6,376 nucleotides of DNA from an uncultured Clostridia bacterium (GTDB lineage: Bacteria; Bacillota; Clostridia; Lachnospirales; Lachnospiraceae): contig CAMWWR010000114.1 of the NCBI GenBank assembly GCA_947178045.1, forward strand, positions 1 to 6,376, written 5' to 3'. The notes beneath the pieces were generated by a model. It was given only the letters and a program-made list of their open reading frames with translations, was not told where the DNA came from and did not search any database. This document shows positions 1 to 6,246 of this stretch, in pieces. Position 1 is the first letter of the stretch; each line of letters begins with the position of its first letter. Both the position numbers and the translations under genes were made by a program.

Positions 1-1
1 T

Positions 2-439
2 GTCACTGGAAGGTATGCCCTGTCGCTCCTTATGTTTTTGGGCGGCATCCTGCTTGGATTCGCGCTTATGCCCGTCGCCAACTTGTTTTCCTTTTCCAAA
101 TGGTACCCGGATTTCAAATGGTGTCTGGCACTTATCGCCTTTGGTTTTCTTTTGTATTCCCTGCTCTGCCTTTCCATGTATCCTCTGCTTTTTAAGCTTG
201 GCTATCTGAAAGGCAGGCTCTGGGGCGTATTTGTTCCCACGATGGTTTTCGGCCTCATCAGCGCCCTGTTTACGATATACGAGCGACTGCCCGGAAACGA
301 AAAGCTTATCACTTCCATGCTGATTTACGCCTCGGAGCATATCCTCTCGGTCAGCGGCGGAATGCTTGTTCTCGGCGGCATCATTTTTGTGCTCTCTTAC
401 TTGCTTTCTACATGGCAGTACCAAAAAAGGGAATTCTGA
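2..439 (+). CDS. ABC-2 type transporter permease, C-terminal part (5' end outside window)
   Basis: The reading frame is open to the left edge, so the ATG at 32 is probably internal; about 145 residues are visible. They are strongly hydrophobic, with about four membrane segments (LLMFLGGILLGFALM; LALIAFGFLLYSLLCL; VFVPTMVFGLISALF; GGMLVLGGIIFVLSYLL). The YPLLFKLGYLKGRLWG segment after the second helix and the closing TWQYQKREF resemble the ABC2_membrane_5 permease family of Firmicutes, where a 'P-L-x-F-K-x-G-x-x-K-x-R' stretch and a Lys/Arg-rich end are usual. Such permeases pair with a separate ATP-binding protein, expected upstream outside the window, and export an unknown substrate (peptides, drugs or lipids in known relatives). 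The substrate cannot be inferred. The gene converges with the anti-sigma gene. The family call rests on pattern recall; the membrane-protein nature is clear. Confidence 0.72.
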   Translation, partial: VTGRYALSLLMFLGGILLGFALMPVANLFSFSKWYPDFKWCLALIAFGFLLYSLLCLSMYPLLFKLGYLKGRLWGVFVPTMVFGLISALFTIYERLPGNEKLITSMLIYASEHILSVSGGMLVLGGIIFVLSYLLSTWQYQKREF

Positions 440-449
440 TTTCCGCGCC

Positions 450-530
450 CCGTCCAGCATGGACGGACGACGGAGTGCGCATCAATGCTGCATGACGTTC
501 CTGCCCTCTGCCCGGTCTTTCGCCGGGCAG
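450..530. other. Intergenic hairpins between convergent genes
   Basis: The 105-nt gap between the permease and anti-sigma stop codons holds two inverted repeats. One is a 6-bp stem at 450-455/461-466 with loop AGCAT. The other is a perfect 8-bp stem CTGCCCGG/CCGGGCAG at 508-515/523-530 with a 7-nt loop. GC-rich hairpins between convergent genes often end transcripts from both sides. Neither hairpin has a run of T after it on either strand, so they are not canonical intrinsic terminators. They might be RNA 3'-end stabilisers or weak or Rho-assisted terminators. Confidence 0.35.
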
Positions 531-544
531 CCACCGCAGCTGTA

Positions 545-1345
545 TCAATGCTGCTGTGCGCGAAGCCTGCGCTTCTCCAGAAAAAACATTGCGCAGGCGA
601 TACAGGCTCCCTCAAGCAGGAGAATCCAGGAGCCTCTCATCGACTTCGCCAGATACTCAACGGAAACCAGTGTGCCGAGCGAGGAGATCATATAGAGGGA
701 CAGCGCGATTCCCGCTGCGCTGATGCTGATCAGAATGCTGTGAGAATTGGAGGTTCTCACCGTCAATACGATCCCTGCGGCAAGAATGGCAAGCTGGCAG
801 AGCACAAGAAGCAGGTGCCAGTTCCTTACAAAGGGCCCCAACTCGGCCTCCGACTCAACCGGCCAGCCGCCCTTCTGTCCCCACTGAATGCTCAAAAATC
901 CCAGCAGCAGGCTGCAGCATACCAGCAGGCTGCTGCCGGCGGTGAGAATGGTCTTGCTGCCTGTTCTTTCCCTGCATTTTGCATAGTCCGACAGCAAAAA
1001 ATGTACATCCGCTAAGAGCAGCGGCAGAGCGGCCAGGTAGTAATCGCCCATCACCCCATAATTATCCCAGTGCATCCACAGTCCCACACCGAAGATCACG
1101 AGCAGGGCGCACCATCCGAACAGCCTCGCATTGACATGCCTTTTGATTTTCCTCATATAGGCGATCTGCCCCGACTCCTTCTGCCGTTCCGCGACCTCCG
1201 ATTCCCGCAGCATTTCCACGAACGATCTGCAGTCCGGGCATGTCTGTAAATGCTGCTCGACCAGCCTTCTGGAATCCTCCGAGCAGAGTCCGTCCATATA
1301 GGACGGCAGCAGATCCTTCACGACATTGCAGTTCAGCTCATTCAT
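545..1345 (-). CDS. Zinc-finger (zf-HC2/ZAS) membrane anti-sigma factor
   Basis: This 266-residue protein probably holds the neighbouring ECF sigma factor inactive at the membrane and frees it in response to an envelope signal. The cytoplasmic N-terminus carries an intact zinc anti-sigma motif: Cys6, then His32-x3-Cys36-x2-Cys39 (HLQTCPDC), in the usual setting of 'LLPSYMDGLCSEDSRRLVEQ'. A charged linker (about 44-74) precedes roughly six hydrophobic segments near 75-92, 102-118, 133-153, 177-196, 203-225 and 239-256, ending in a basic tail. Many ZAS proteins have one membrane helix and an outside domain; here the sensor part appears to be the membrane bundle itself. The start codon overlaps the end of the sigma gene by 8 nt (ATGAATGA). 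It has its own AAAGGAAGG site 7 nt upstream (1353-1361), inside the sigma coding sequence, which points to translational coupling and matched dosage. The signal is unknown. Confidence 0.88.
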   Translation of the reverse strand: MNELNCNVVKDLLPSYMDGLCSEDSRRLVEQHLQTCPDCRSFVEMLRESEVAERQKESGQIAYMRKIKRHVNARLFGWCALLVIFGVGLWMHWDNYGVMGDYYLAALPLLLADVHFLLSDYAKCRERTGSKTILTAGSSLLVCCSLLLGFLSIQWGQKGGWPVESEAELGPFVRNWHLLLVLCQLAILAAGIVLTVRTSNSHSILISISAAGIALSLYMISSLGTLVSVEYLAKSMRGSWILLLEGACIACAMFFLEKRRLRAQQH

Positions 1346-1820
1346 TTTTCATCCTTCCTTTCCATAAGATTTCCTTTCCGCGATAAAAGGTGACCCTCGC
1401 CCAGTTTTCGCTGCGCCCCATAATTTCACCGATCTCCCGGAAGCTCAGCTCCCCCGTGATCCTCAGATAAATGACCTCGCGCATCCGCGGCGGCAGCTTC
1501 TGCATTTCCCGGAGCACCTCCAAAAGCTCCTGCTTTGCCGCCGCGCGGTCATCCGGGGAGGCGCTTTCGATCCAGCCTTCCTCCGGCTCCGCCGGAATCT
1601 CGCGCCTGTTTTTCTGATAGTGGCGGTAAAGCAGATGCTTTGCGATCTGGCAGAGCCAGCTGGACATCTTGCAGCTTCCGTCAAAGCGGTCTATGGATTT
1701 CCATGCCTGCAGAAAGGTTTCCTGCGTCAGATCCTCCGCCAGCTGCCCGTCGCGGCACACGGAGTACAGATACCGGTATACGATCCGGGCATTCTGCCCG
1801 TATAACTCATCCATATCCAT
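1338..1820 (-). CDS. ECF-type RNA polymerase sigma factor (sigma-70 family)
   Basis: At 160 residues this has the typical size of an extracytoplasmic-function sigma factor, with only the sigma2 and sigma4 domains. Sigma2 spans about 6-72 and includes the region 2.2 core DLTQETFLQAW (30-40) and the region 2.4 promoter-melting helix around SSWLCQIAKHLLYRHYQK (53-70). A variable linker (about 72-98) leads to sigma4 at about 100-155, with KLPPRMREVIYLR and the helix-turn-helix LSFREIGEIMGRSENWARVTFYRGK that reads the -35 element. It directs RNA polymerase to a small stress or envelope regulon. The gene sits directly before its anti-sigma gene and overlaps it, the standard arrangement. The ATG at 1820 has AAAGGAGG only 5 nt upstream; a second in-frame ATG at 1814 would give an 11-nt spacer, so either may be used. 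The exact ECF subgroup is not assigned. Confidence 0.95.
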   Translation of the reverse strand: MDMDELYGQNARIVYRYLYSVCRDGQLAEDLTQETFLQAWKSIDRFDGSCKMSSWLCQIAKHLLYRHYQKNRREIPAEPEEGWIESASPDDRAAAKQELLEVLREMQKLPPRMREVIYLRITGELSFREIGEIMGRSENWARVTFYRGKEILWKGRMKNE

Positions 1821-1825
1821 GGCGG

Positions 1826-1833
1826 CCTCCTTT
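1826..1833 (-). promoter_or_regulatory. Ribosome binding site of the ECF sigma gene
   Basis: AAAGGAGG lies 5 nt before the ATG at 1820 and 11 nt before the in-frame ATG at 1814. The core is strong, but the spacing does not settle which of the two starts is used. The proteins would differ by only two residues. Confidence 0.8.
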
Positions 1834-1835
1834 CG

Positions 1836-1899
1836 CTTATATATCCTGTTTCAGGCAGGATTCGTTACAGAAAATCGGAAAAAATTTTGGGAAATTTCA
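1836..1899 (-). promoter_or_regulatory. Candidate ECF-type promoter region of the sigma/anti-sigma operon
   Basis: Two readings are possible on the minus strand. (a) TGAAAT (1899-1894), 16 nt, then CGAT (1877-1874), close to the TGAAAC-N16-CGTA form of ECF promoters, with a T-rich stretch just before the -10. (b) TGTAAC (1869-1864), like the sigma-X type -35, followed about 17 nt later by GGATATATAAG (1846-1836), with the A/T-rich block at 1871-1898 acting as an upstream element. Either position fits the sigma start at 1820 and would suggest autoregulation. This is inference from motif resemblance only. Confidence 0.35.
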
Positions 1900-1937
1900 G
1901 GAAATGCTGATGAAAGCGCTTCCCCAAATAAAGCAGA

Positions 1938-1990
1938 GAGCGCTGCGGGATGGCTGAATACAGCCTCCCCCGCAGCGCTCTTCTTTTTTT
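1938..1990. terminator. Strong intrinsic terminator, probably bidirectional
   Basis: A perfect 12-bp stem GAGCGCTGCGGG (1938-1949) / CCCGCAGCGCTC (1969-1980) is capped by a second perfect 5-bp stem GGCTG/CAGCC (1952-1956/1961-1965) with an AATA loop. On the plus strand it is followed by TTCTTTTTTT (1981-1990), a textbook U-tract. On the minus strand the stem is followed by a weaker T-rich stretch, TCTGCTTTATTT (1937-1926). It lies downstream of mscS on the minus strand and is the likely end of that transcript. The better U-tract faces the plus direction, where no gene directly precedes it. Confidence 0.85.
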
Positions 1991-2077
1991 CTCGTTTATC
2001 GCCCGTTTTCTCATTTGCGGACATGCCGGGATGCCTTTCGTTCCCCCCGTCCGGCCCCTCCCGAGTCTGCTTTGCTC
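1981..2077. other. Non-coding spacer downstream of mscS
   Basis: With the terminator and promoter described separately, the 257-nt gap 1821-2077 holds no gene I can support. Bases 1991-2077 form the 3' untranslated stretch of the mscS transcript and show no convincing structure or motif. Confidence 0.6.
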
Positions 2078-2965
2078 TTACTCTCCCTTGACCAGATGCA
2101 CATCCATCTGCTGGAACGGAATGGAAATATGGTTCTCGTCAAAGGTATATTTTATTTCCTCCAGCAGCTCCGCGCGCAGCGTCCAGTAATCCTCTCTTTT
2201 TACCCATACGCGGAAATTGATTTCGATGGCGCTGTCGCCCAGCTCGCCGACGCATATCGTGACGCCGCGCTCCGGGAATATCTGCTCCGCGTGGCGGTCA
2301 ACGATCCGCTGCAGCAGGCCCTTCGCCCTGCGGATGTCGTCGCCGTAGCCGATCGGGATCACGAGATCCAGCCGTCGCTCCGGCTCATGTGTCACATTGA
2401 TGATGCTGCCGTTGGAGAGCGTGCCGTTCGGCAATACGACCGTGCGGTTGTCCACAGTGACGATCGTCGTATAAAACAGATCCACCTTTGTAACCGAACC
2501 CTCCAGTCCCTGCGCGACAACGTAGTCGCCCACCCGGAACGGCTTAAGCAGAAGGAGCAGGACGCCGCCCGCAAAATTGGCCAGGCTGCCCTGCAGTGCC
2601 AGGCCGATCGTCAGGCCGACGGAGCCGACCAGCGCGACGACCGACGTCGTCGCAATCCCGATCACGTTCGCAATCAGCATAATCAGCACAAAATACAGGA
2701 TCACCTTAAGAATGGAGCCGATGAATCCCGACACGCCGGCATCGACATGCGCCTTTTCAAAGCCCCGGGCAATCAGACGCAGAAGCCCGCTCATCAGCCT
2801 TTTTCCGACAAACCAAATGATCAGCACGATCACAAGCTTTCCGGCAAACGCAAGTGCCCCCGGCCAAAAGTTATCCCACAATTTACTTACACTGTTTCCG
2901 ATCGACTCTCCCCAGTTCACCTGGAGCGAGGTCTCCCTGCACAATAATTCAGTCAATCCGCTCAT
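2078..2965 (-). CDS. mscS: Small-conductance mechanosensitive channel, MscS family
   Basis: This 295-residue protein is close in length to E. coli MscS (286). It should form a homoheptameric inner-membrane channel that opens under membrane tension and releases solutes during hypo-osmotic shock. Membrane helices lie near 36-54 and 82-103, and the pore helix TM3 at about 107-140. TM3 carries the family hallmark GLALQGSLANFAGGVLLLLL (121-140), followed by KPFRVGDYV (141-149). The beta domain has the conserved LPNG (178-181), and the C-terminal alpha/beta vestibule ends in ISIPFQQMDVHL (280-291). Aligned to E. coli, L118 and L122 match pore leucines L105 and L109, G126 matches the hinge G113, and T119 replaces A106. 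The ATG follows GAGGA (2980-2976) with a 10-nt spacer. The gene starts 27 nt after glgB ends, so co-transcription is likely. The family call is secure. Confidence 0.97.
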   Translation of the reverse strand: MSGLTELLCRETSLQVNWGESIGNSVSKLWDNFWPGALAFAGKLVIVLIIWFVGKRLMSGLLRLIARGFEKAHVDAGVSGFIGSILKVILYFVLIMLIANVIGIATTSVVALVGSVGLTIGLALQGSLANFAGGVLLLLLKPFRVGDYVVAQGLEGSVTKVDLFYTTIVTVDNRTVVLPNGTLSNGSIINVTHEPERRLDLVIPIGYGDDIRRAKGLLQRIVDRHAEQIFPERGVTICVGELGDSAIEINFRVWVKREDYWTLRAELLEEIKYTFDENHISIPFQQMDVHLVKGE

Positions 2966-2992
2966 TTTTTTCTTATCCTCTGTGCCCCTGTT

Positions 2993-5404
2993 TTATTTTG
3001 CGTCTTTTTTCGACCTTCCAGCTGCTTTTGCAGGCTTCTTATCCGCAGGCTTTTTCGTGGATTTTCTGGTTGAAGCCGCCTTTTCTGCCTTCTCCCCGGC
3101 AGCCTCCTTCACCGAAGCCGTTTTTGCCGAAGCCTTCCTGCCCGTTTTCTTCGCAGCCTTCTCTCCGGTCGTTCCTTTGCGCGCGGACTTTTCCTCCTCC
3201 TCCTGCACCGCGGAGAAAATGGCGATGCCGAGCGGCGGCAGCGTGATCTCAATGTAATGCTCCCGGCCATCCACCTCGCCGGCCTTCGCCGGCTTTACGC
3301 GCGGATTTACCCGGCCGCTCCCGCCGAATTCCCCGGCGTCGCTGTTAAAGATTTCTTTATACTTTCCGGCAAACGGAACGGCCGCCTTATAGCTCTCATA
3401 GACGATCGGCGTAAAGTTGCAGATGACATACAGGATTTCCTCCTGCTTCTTTGACCTTCTCACATAGCTTACAATACTGTGATCCGCGTCCATGCAGCTC
3501 ATCCACTCAAAGCCCTCCGGATCATAGTCAAGCTGGTACAGCGCCGGATGCTTCCGGTAGAGCTCGTTCAGCCTCGCCGAATATTCCTGCATCTGGCGGT
3601 GGCTGTCAAATTCCAGCAGATCCCAGTCCAGGCTGCGCTCCTCGCTCCACTCGCGCGTCTGGCCGAATTCCTGTCCCATGAACAGAAGCTTCTTGCCCGG
3701 ATGCGTGGTCATAAAGCCGTAAGCCAGACGGAGGTTGGAGAACTTTTCCTCGAGCGTGCCCGGCATCTTGTAAAGCATGGATGCCTTTCCGTGTACGACC
3801 TCATCGTGGGAGAGCACAAGGATAAACTTCTCGCTGTAGGCGTACATCATGCTGAACGTGAGCGCTCCGTGGCAGCCCTTCCGGAACAGCGGATCCTGCT
3901 TCATGTAATTGGTGAAATCGTTCATCCAGCCCATATTCCACTTGTAGTCAAAGCCAAGGCCGCCCTCTTCCACATCCCCGGTCACCTCCGGCCATGCCGT
4001 CGATTCCTCCGCGATCAGCACCGCGCCGTCCTTTCTCTTATGGAAAACCGAATTCAGATGGTGGAACAGCTCGATCGCATCGAGATTTTCATGTCCGCCG
4101 TATTTATTTGCCACCCACTCGCCGTCGCGCTTGCCGTAATCGAGATACAGCATCGACGCCACCGCATCCATGCGGATTCCGTCGGCATGATACTTTTCAA
4201 CCCAGAACAGCGCGTTCGCAATCAGGAAATTGGAGACCTGCGGACGGGCGTAATTGTAGATGAGCGTGCCCCAGTGCGGATGAGAGCCCTGGCGCGGGTC
4301 GACATGCTCGTACAGGCAGGTGCCGTCAAAATTGGAAAGGCCGAAGGTATCGCGCGGGAAATGGGCCGGAACCCAGTCAAGGATCACGCCGATCCCATGC
4401 TCGTGCATATAGTTCATGAAGTACATGAAATCCTCCGGCGTGCCGTAGCGCGAGGTGGCCGCATAATAGCCTGTCACCTGGTAGCCCCAGGAGCCGTCGA
4501 ACGGATGCTCCATCACCGGCATCAGCTCGATATGTGTATAGCCCATCTTCCCGACATAGTCGGCCAGCATAACCGCGATCTCACGGTAATTGTAAAAGCT
4601 CCCGTTCTTCTCCTCCGGCTTGCGGAAGGAACCAAGATGAACCTCATAGATGGACATCGGCTCCTCGTCATAGTTCTTCTTTTTGCGCCCGTCCATCCAC
4701 TTTGCATCCGACCAGGAAAAGCTGTCCAGATCCGTGACAACAGAGGCATTCGCCGGGCGCAGCTCCGCCGCGTTGGCATAAGGGTCGGCCTTCAGATAGG
4801 TCAGCCCGCCCCTTGCCTTGATCTCAAATTTATAAATCTCACCCTTGCCGATTCCCGGGATAAAGAGCTCGAAAATGCCGGAATCGCCGAGCCTCCTCAT
4901 CTGATGTCTTCTTCCGTCCCACTGATTGAAGTTTCCGACAACGCTGACGCGCATGGCATTCGGAGCCCACACTGCAAAGAGCGTCCCCTCCGTCCCGTTC
5001 TGCTTCCGTATATGGGCTCCGAGCTTTTCATACACCGTATAATGGATGCCCTTCGCAAACAGCTCGCAGTCCTTCTCGGAGATTACCGGCGCAAAGGAAT
5101 ACGGATCCGCATACTCCTCGATGCTCCCGTTCCGGTGCTTCGCGCGAAGCCGGTACGACGGAATGCGTTTGCCGCTCAGCAGCGCCGCAAAATAGCCGCC
5201 CTCGTCCTCGCAGAGCATCGGATATTCCTCCCCCTTCTCCGTGACAACGGTAATTTCCTGAGCCTCCGGCACATACGCCCCGATCAGCACGCCCTTCTCC
5301 GTAACATGCGCCCCGAGTATTTCATGCGGGTTATCGTGCTCCGAATACGTCAGCGCCTCGATCGACGCCCAGTCCATCAGCTCGTACACCTCATTCTCAT
5401 TCAT
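2993..5404 (-). CDS. glgB: 1,4-alpha-glucan branching enzyme with a Lys/Ala-rich C-terminal tail
   Basis: Glycogen branching enzyme (EC 2.4.1.18, family GH13) cuts alpha-1,4 chains and rejoins them by alpha-1,6 bonds in the cytoplasm. Order: an N-terminal beta domain (about 20-110), a CBM48 domain (about 138-225, with FAVWAPNAMRVSVVGNFNQWDG), the catalytic (beta/alpha)8 barrel (about 250-620) and a C-terminal beta domain (to about 731). Catalytic residues are present: D343 and H348 in DWVPAHF, R411 and nucleophile D413 in DGIRMD, acid/base E466 in IAEES, H533 and D534 in SHDEVVHGK, plus Y308. Each is offset by exactly 8 from the E. coli residues (D335, H340, R403, D405, E458, H525, D526, Y300), so the fold is undisturbed. 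The core matches the usual 728 or so residues; residues 735-803 are an extra basic tail. AGGAGG lies 10 nt before the ATG. The gene lies between yesL (41 nt upstream) and mscS (27 nt downstream). Confidence 0.98.
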   Translation of the reverse strand: MNENEVYELMDWASIEALTYSEHDNPHEILGAHVTEKGVLIGAYVPEAQEITVVTEKGEEYPMLCEDEGGYFAALLSGKRIPSYRLRAKHRNGSIEEYADPYSFAPVISEKDCELFAKGIHYTVYEKLGAHIRKQNGTEGTLFAVWAPNAMRVSVVGNFNQWDGRRHQMRRLGDSGIFELFIPGIGKGEIYKFEIKARGGLTYLKADPYANAAELRPANASVVTDLDSFSWSDAKWMDGRKKKNYDEEPMSIYEVHLGSFRKPEEKNGSFYNYREIAVMLADYVGKMGYTHIELMPVMEHPFDGSWGYQVTGYYAATSRYGTPEDFMYFMNYMHEHGIGVILDWVPAHFPRDTFGLSNFDGTCLYEHVDPRQGSHPHWGTLIYNYARPQVSNFLIANALFWVEKYHADGIRMDAVASMLYLDYGKRDGEWVANKYGGHENLDAIELFHHLNSVFHKRKDGAVLIAEESTAWPEVTGDVEEGGLGFDYKWNMGWMNDFTNYMKQDPLFRKGCHGALTFSMMYAYSEKFILVLSHDEVVHGKASMLYKMPGTLEEKFSNLRLAYGFMTTHPGKKLLFMGQEFGQTREWSEERSLDWDLLEFDSHRQMQEYSARLNELYRKHPALYQLDYDPEGFEWMSCMDADHSIVSYVRRSKKQEEILYVICNFTPIVYESYKAAVPFAGKYKEIFNSDAGEFGGSGRVNPRVKPAKAGEVDGREHYIEITLPPLGIAIFSAVQEEEEKSARKGTTGEKAAKKTGRKASAKTASVKEAAGEKAEKAASTRKSTKKPADKKPAKAAGRSKKDAK
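2996..3202 (-). other. Coding segment of the Lys/Ala-rich GlgB tail
   Basis: Residues 735-803 of GlgB start with four Glu and then become low-complexity and basic: 19 Lys, 16 Ala and 4 Arg among 69 residues, with Ser, Thr, Pro and Gly filling in. There are short near-repeats such as GEKAAKK/GEKAEKAA and KKPAD/KKPAK; the latter shows in the DNA as GCAGGCTT at 3030-3037 and 3045-3052, 15 bp apart. The composition resembles histone H1-like tails and predicts a disordered segment. It follows directly on PPLGIAIFSAV, the normal end of a GlgB core, and is in frame with it, so it is not a separate gene. Confidence 0.9.
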
Positions 5405-5414
5405 ACAACCAAAA

Positions 5415-5420
5415 CCTCCT
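5415..5420 (-). promoter_or_regulatory. Ribosome binding site of glgB
   Basis: A full AGGAGG lies 10 nt upstream of the ATG at 5404 in the 41-nt gap after yesL. It fixes the glgB start and predicts strong translation. Confidence 0.85.
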
Positions 5421-5445
5421 AAATATTTTATTACTGCTCCCCGCT

Positions 5446-6246
5446 TTATTCAAGATACCAGAGATCCCTGCGCTCTCCGTTTTCCTCGGAGACAACGTCC
5501 CCCTCTGTCACAAGCACACCGTCCGCGGCCGCCGTCTTTTCCGGCTTCGGCATGTACTTCTTCAGCACATGCTCCATCGGGAAGGAACTGACCAGCGCGC
5601 AGGCTGCCGGAATGAAAAAGACCGCCGGCAGAAGGAGATACATTGCCGCCGCGCTTACAAGAACGATCACCAGCAGCAGCAGCGTGTGCAGAATATGCCG
5701 GAACGCAATATAGAGCGAGGTTTTAAACAGCTGCTTCACTCCCATGGTAAAGCGGGAAAGTATCGGAAAAATTACAAGAAGTATCCCTGTCAAAACAAAG
5801 CAGATTGCCAGAGTGACGACAAGAACAACCTTCCCCATCGTGTCCATGCCCCCCTCCACCTTCGACAGCGCGTAGGAGTACTGCAGATTGAAGCTCAGCA
5901 GCACCAGGATCGCGCCGACAATCGCGCCGGTAATCGCGCCGGTCCGGAAATTAATCCGGAAGGCGTGCAGATATTCATGGAAAACATAGCCCCGGTCCCT
6001 GCGGATCACCTTGACGCACACATAATAGATGGATGACATCGCCGGGCCGACCGGAATCATAAGCACCGCGCCCAGCGCCATGTACAAGATCACCATGAGC
6101 GGCTGATTCAGCTCGCTTCCCACAATGGTAATCAGGAAATACATCGGTATGCAGCATATCGTCCACATCAGGCTGACGACCAGCATGTCCCATGCCTTTC
6201 CCATGATTCGAAAAAATGTATTATCGGGATTGAACAGATTCCCCAT
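5446..6246 (-). CDS. YesL/DUF624 family integral membrane protein
   Basis: I place the start at the ATG at 6246, giving 266 residues, because AAAGGAAGG lies 8 nt upstream and the protein then opens with MGNLFNPDNTFFRIMGKAWD, the usual YesL beginning. A longer frame from a TTG at 6318 would overlap the upstream gene. The family match continues with GPAMSSIYYVCVKVIRRDRGYVFHEYLHAFRINF (split over residues about 67-100; read here as GPAMSSIYYV, then RGYVFHEYLHAFRINF). Hydrophobic helices lie near 20-43, 49-68, 103-120, 138-164 and 185-220. A polar 35-residue tail (about 232-266) follows, rich in Glu and Asp, and the protein is longer than B. subtilis YesL (about 209). The biochemical role of DUF624 proteins is not established; they often lie beside sugar uptake and polysaccharide genes, which fits the manA and glgB neighbours. 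It is 41 nt upstream of glgB. Confidence 0.85.
   Translation of the reverse strand: MGNLFNPDNTFFRIMGKAWDMLVVSLMWTICCIPMYFLITIVGSELNQPLMVILYMALGAVLMIPVGPAMSSIYYVCVKVIRRDRGYVFHEYLHAFRINFRTGAITGAIVGAILVLLSFNLQYSYALSKVEGGMDTMGKVVLVVTLAICFVLTGILLVIFPILSRFTMGVKQLFKTSLYIAFRHILHTLLLLVIVLVSAAAMYLLLPAVFFIPAACALVSSFPMEHVLKKYMPKPEKTAAADGVLVTEGDVVSEENGERRDLWYLE

Noticed and set aside
508..530. Perfect 8-bp hairpin as a standard Rho-independent terminator
   Set aside because: No T-run follows on either strand, so it is listed only as a hairpin of unknown function.
1844..1860. TCCTG...CAGGA inverted repeat in the sigma leader as an operator
   Set aside because: Only 5 bp per arm with a 7-nt spacer; repeats of this size are common by chance, and no local regulator is implied.
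1851..2024. A 57-codon minus-strand frame in the gap between mscS and the sigma gene
   Set aside because: It runs straight through the terminator stem and the candidate promoter, has only a weak GAAAGG upstream and no recognisable sequence; chance reading is more likely.
2015..2947. A 310-codon plus-strand frame opposite mscS
   Set aside because: It mirrors the MscS coding sequence, has Asp/Arg/Gln-rich composition without a domain, and no convincing RBS; it is a shadow frame.
3479..5422. A 647-codon open frame on the plus strand opposite glgB
   Set aside because: It is antisense to the GlgB core, whose motifs are unmistakable. Its translation is Arg/His/Leu-rich with no recognisable domain, as expected from codon bias on a GC-rich opposite strand.
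5425..5453. TTGAAT-17 nt-TAAAAT on the minus strand before glgB, resembling a sigma-A promoter
   Set aside because: Spacing and -10 are good, but transcription would start at about 5418, within the AGGAGG site (5420-5415), leaving a damaged RBS. It may be coincidental A/T-rich intergenic sequence.
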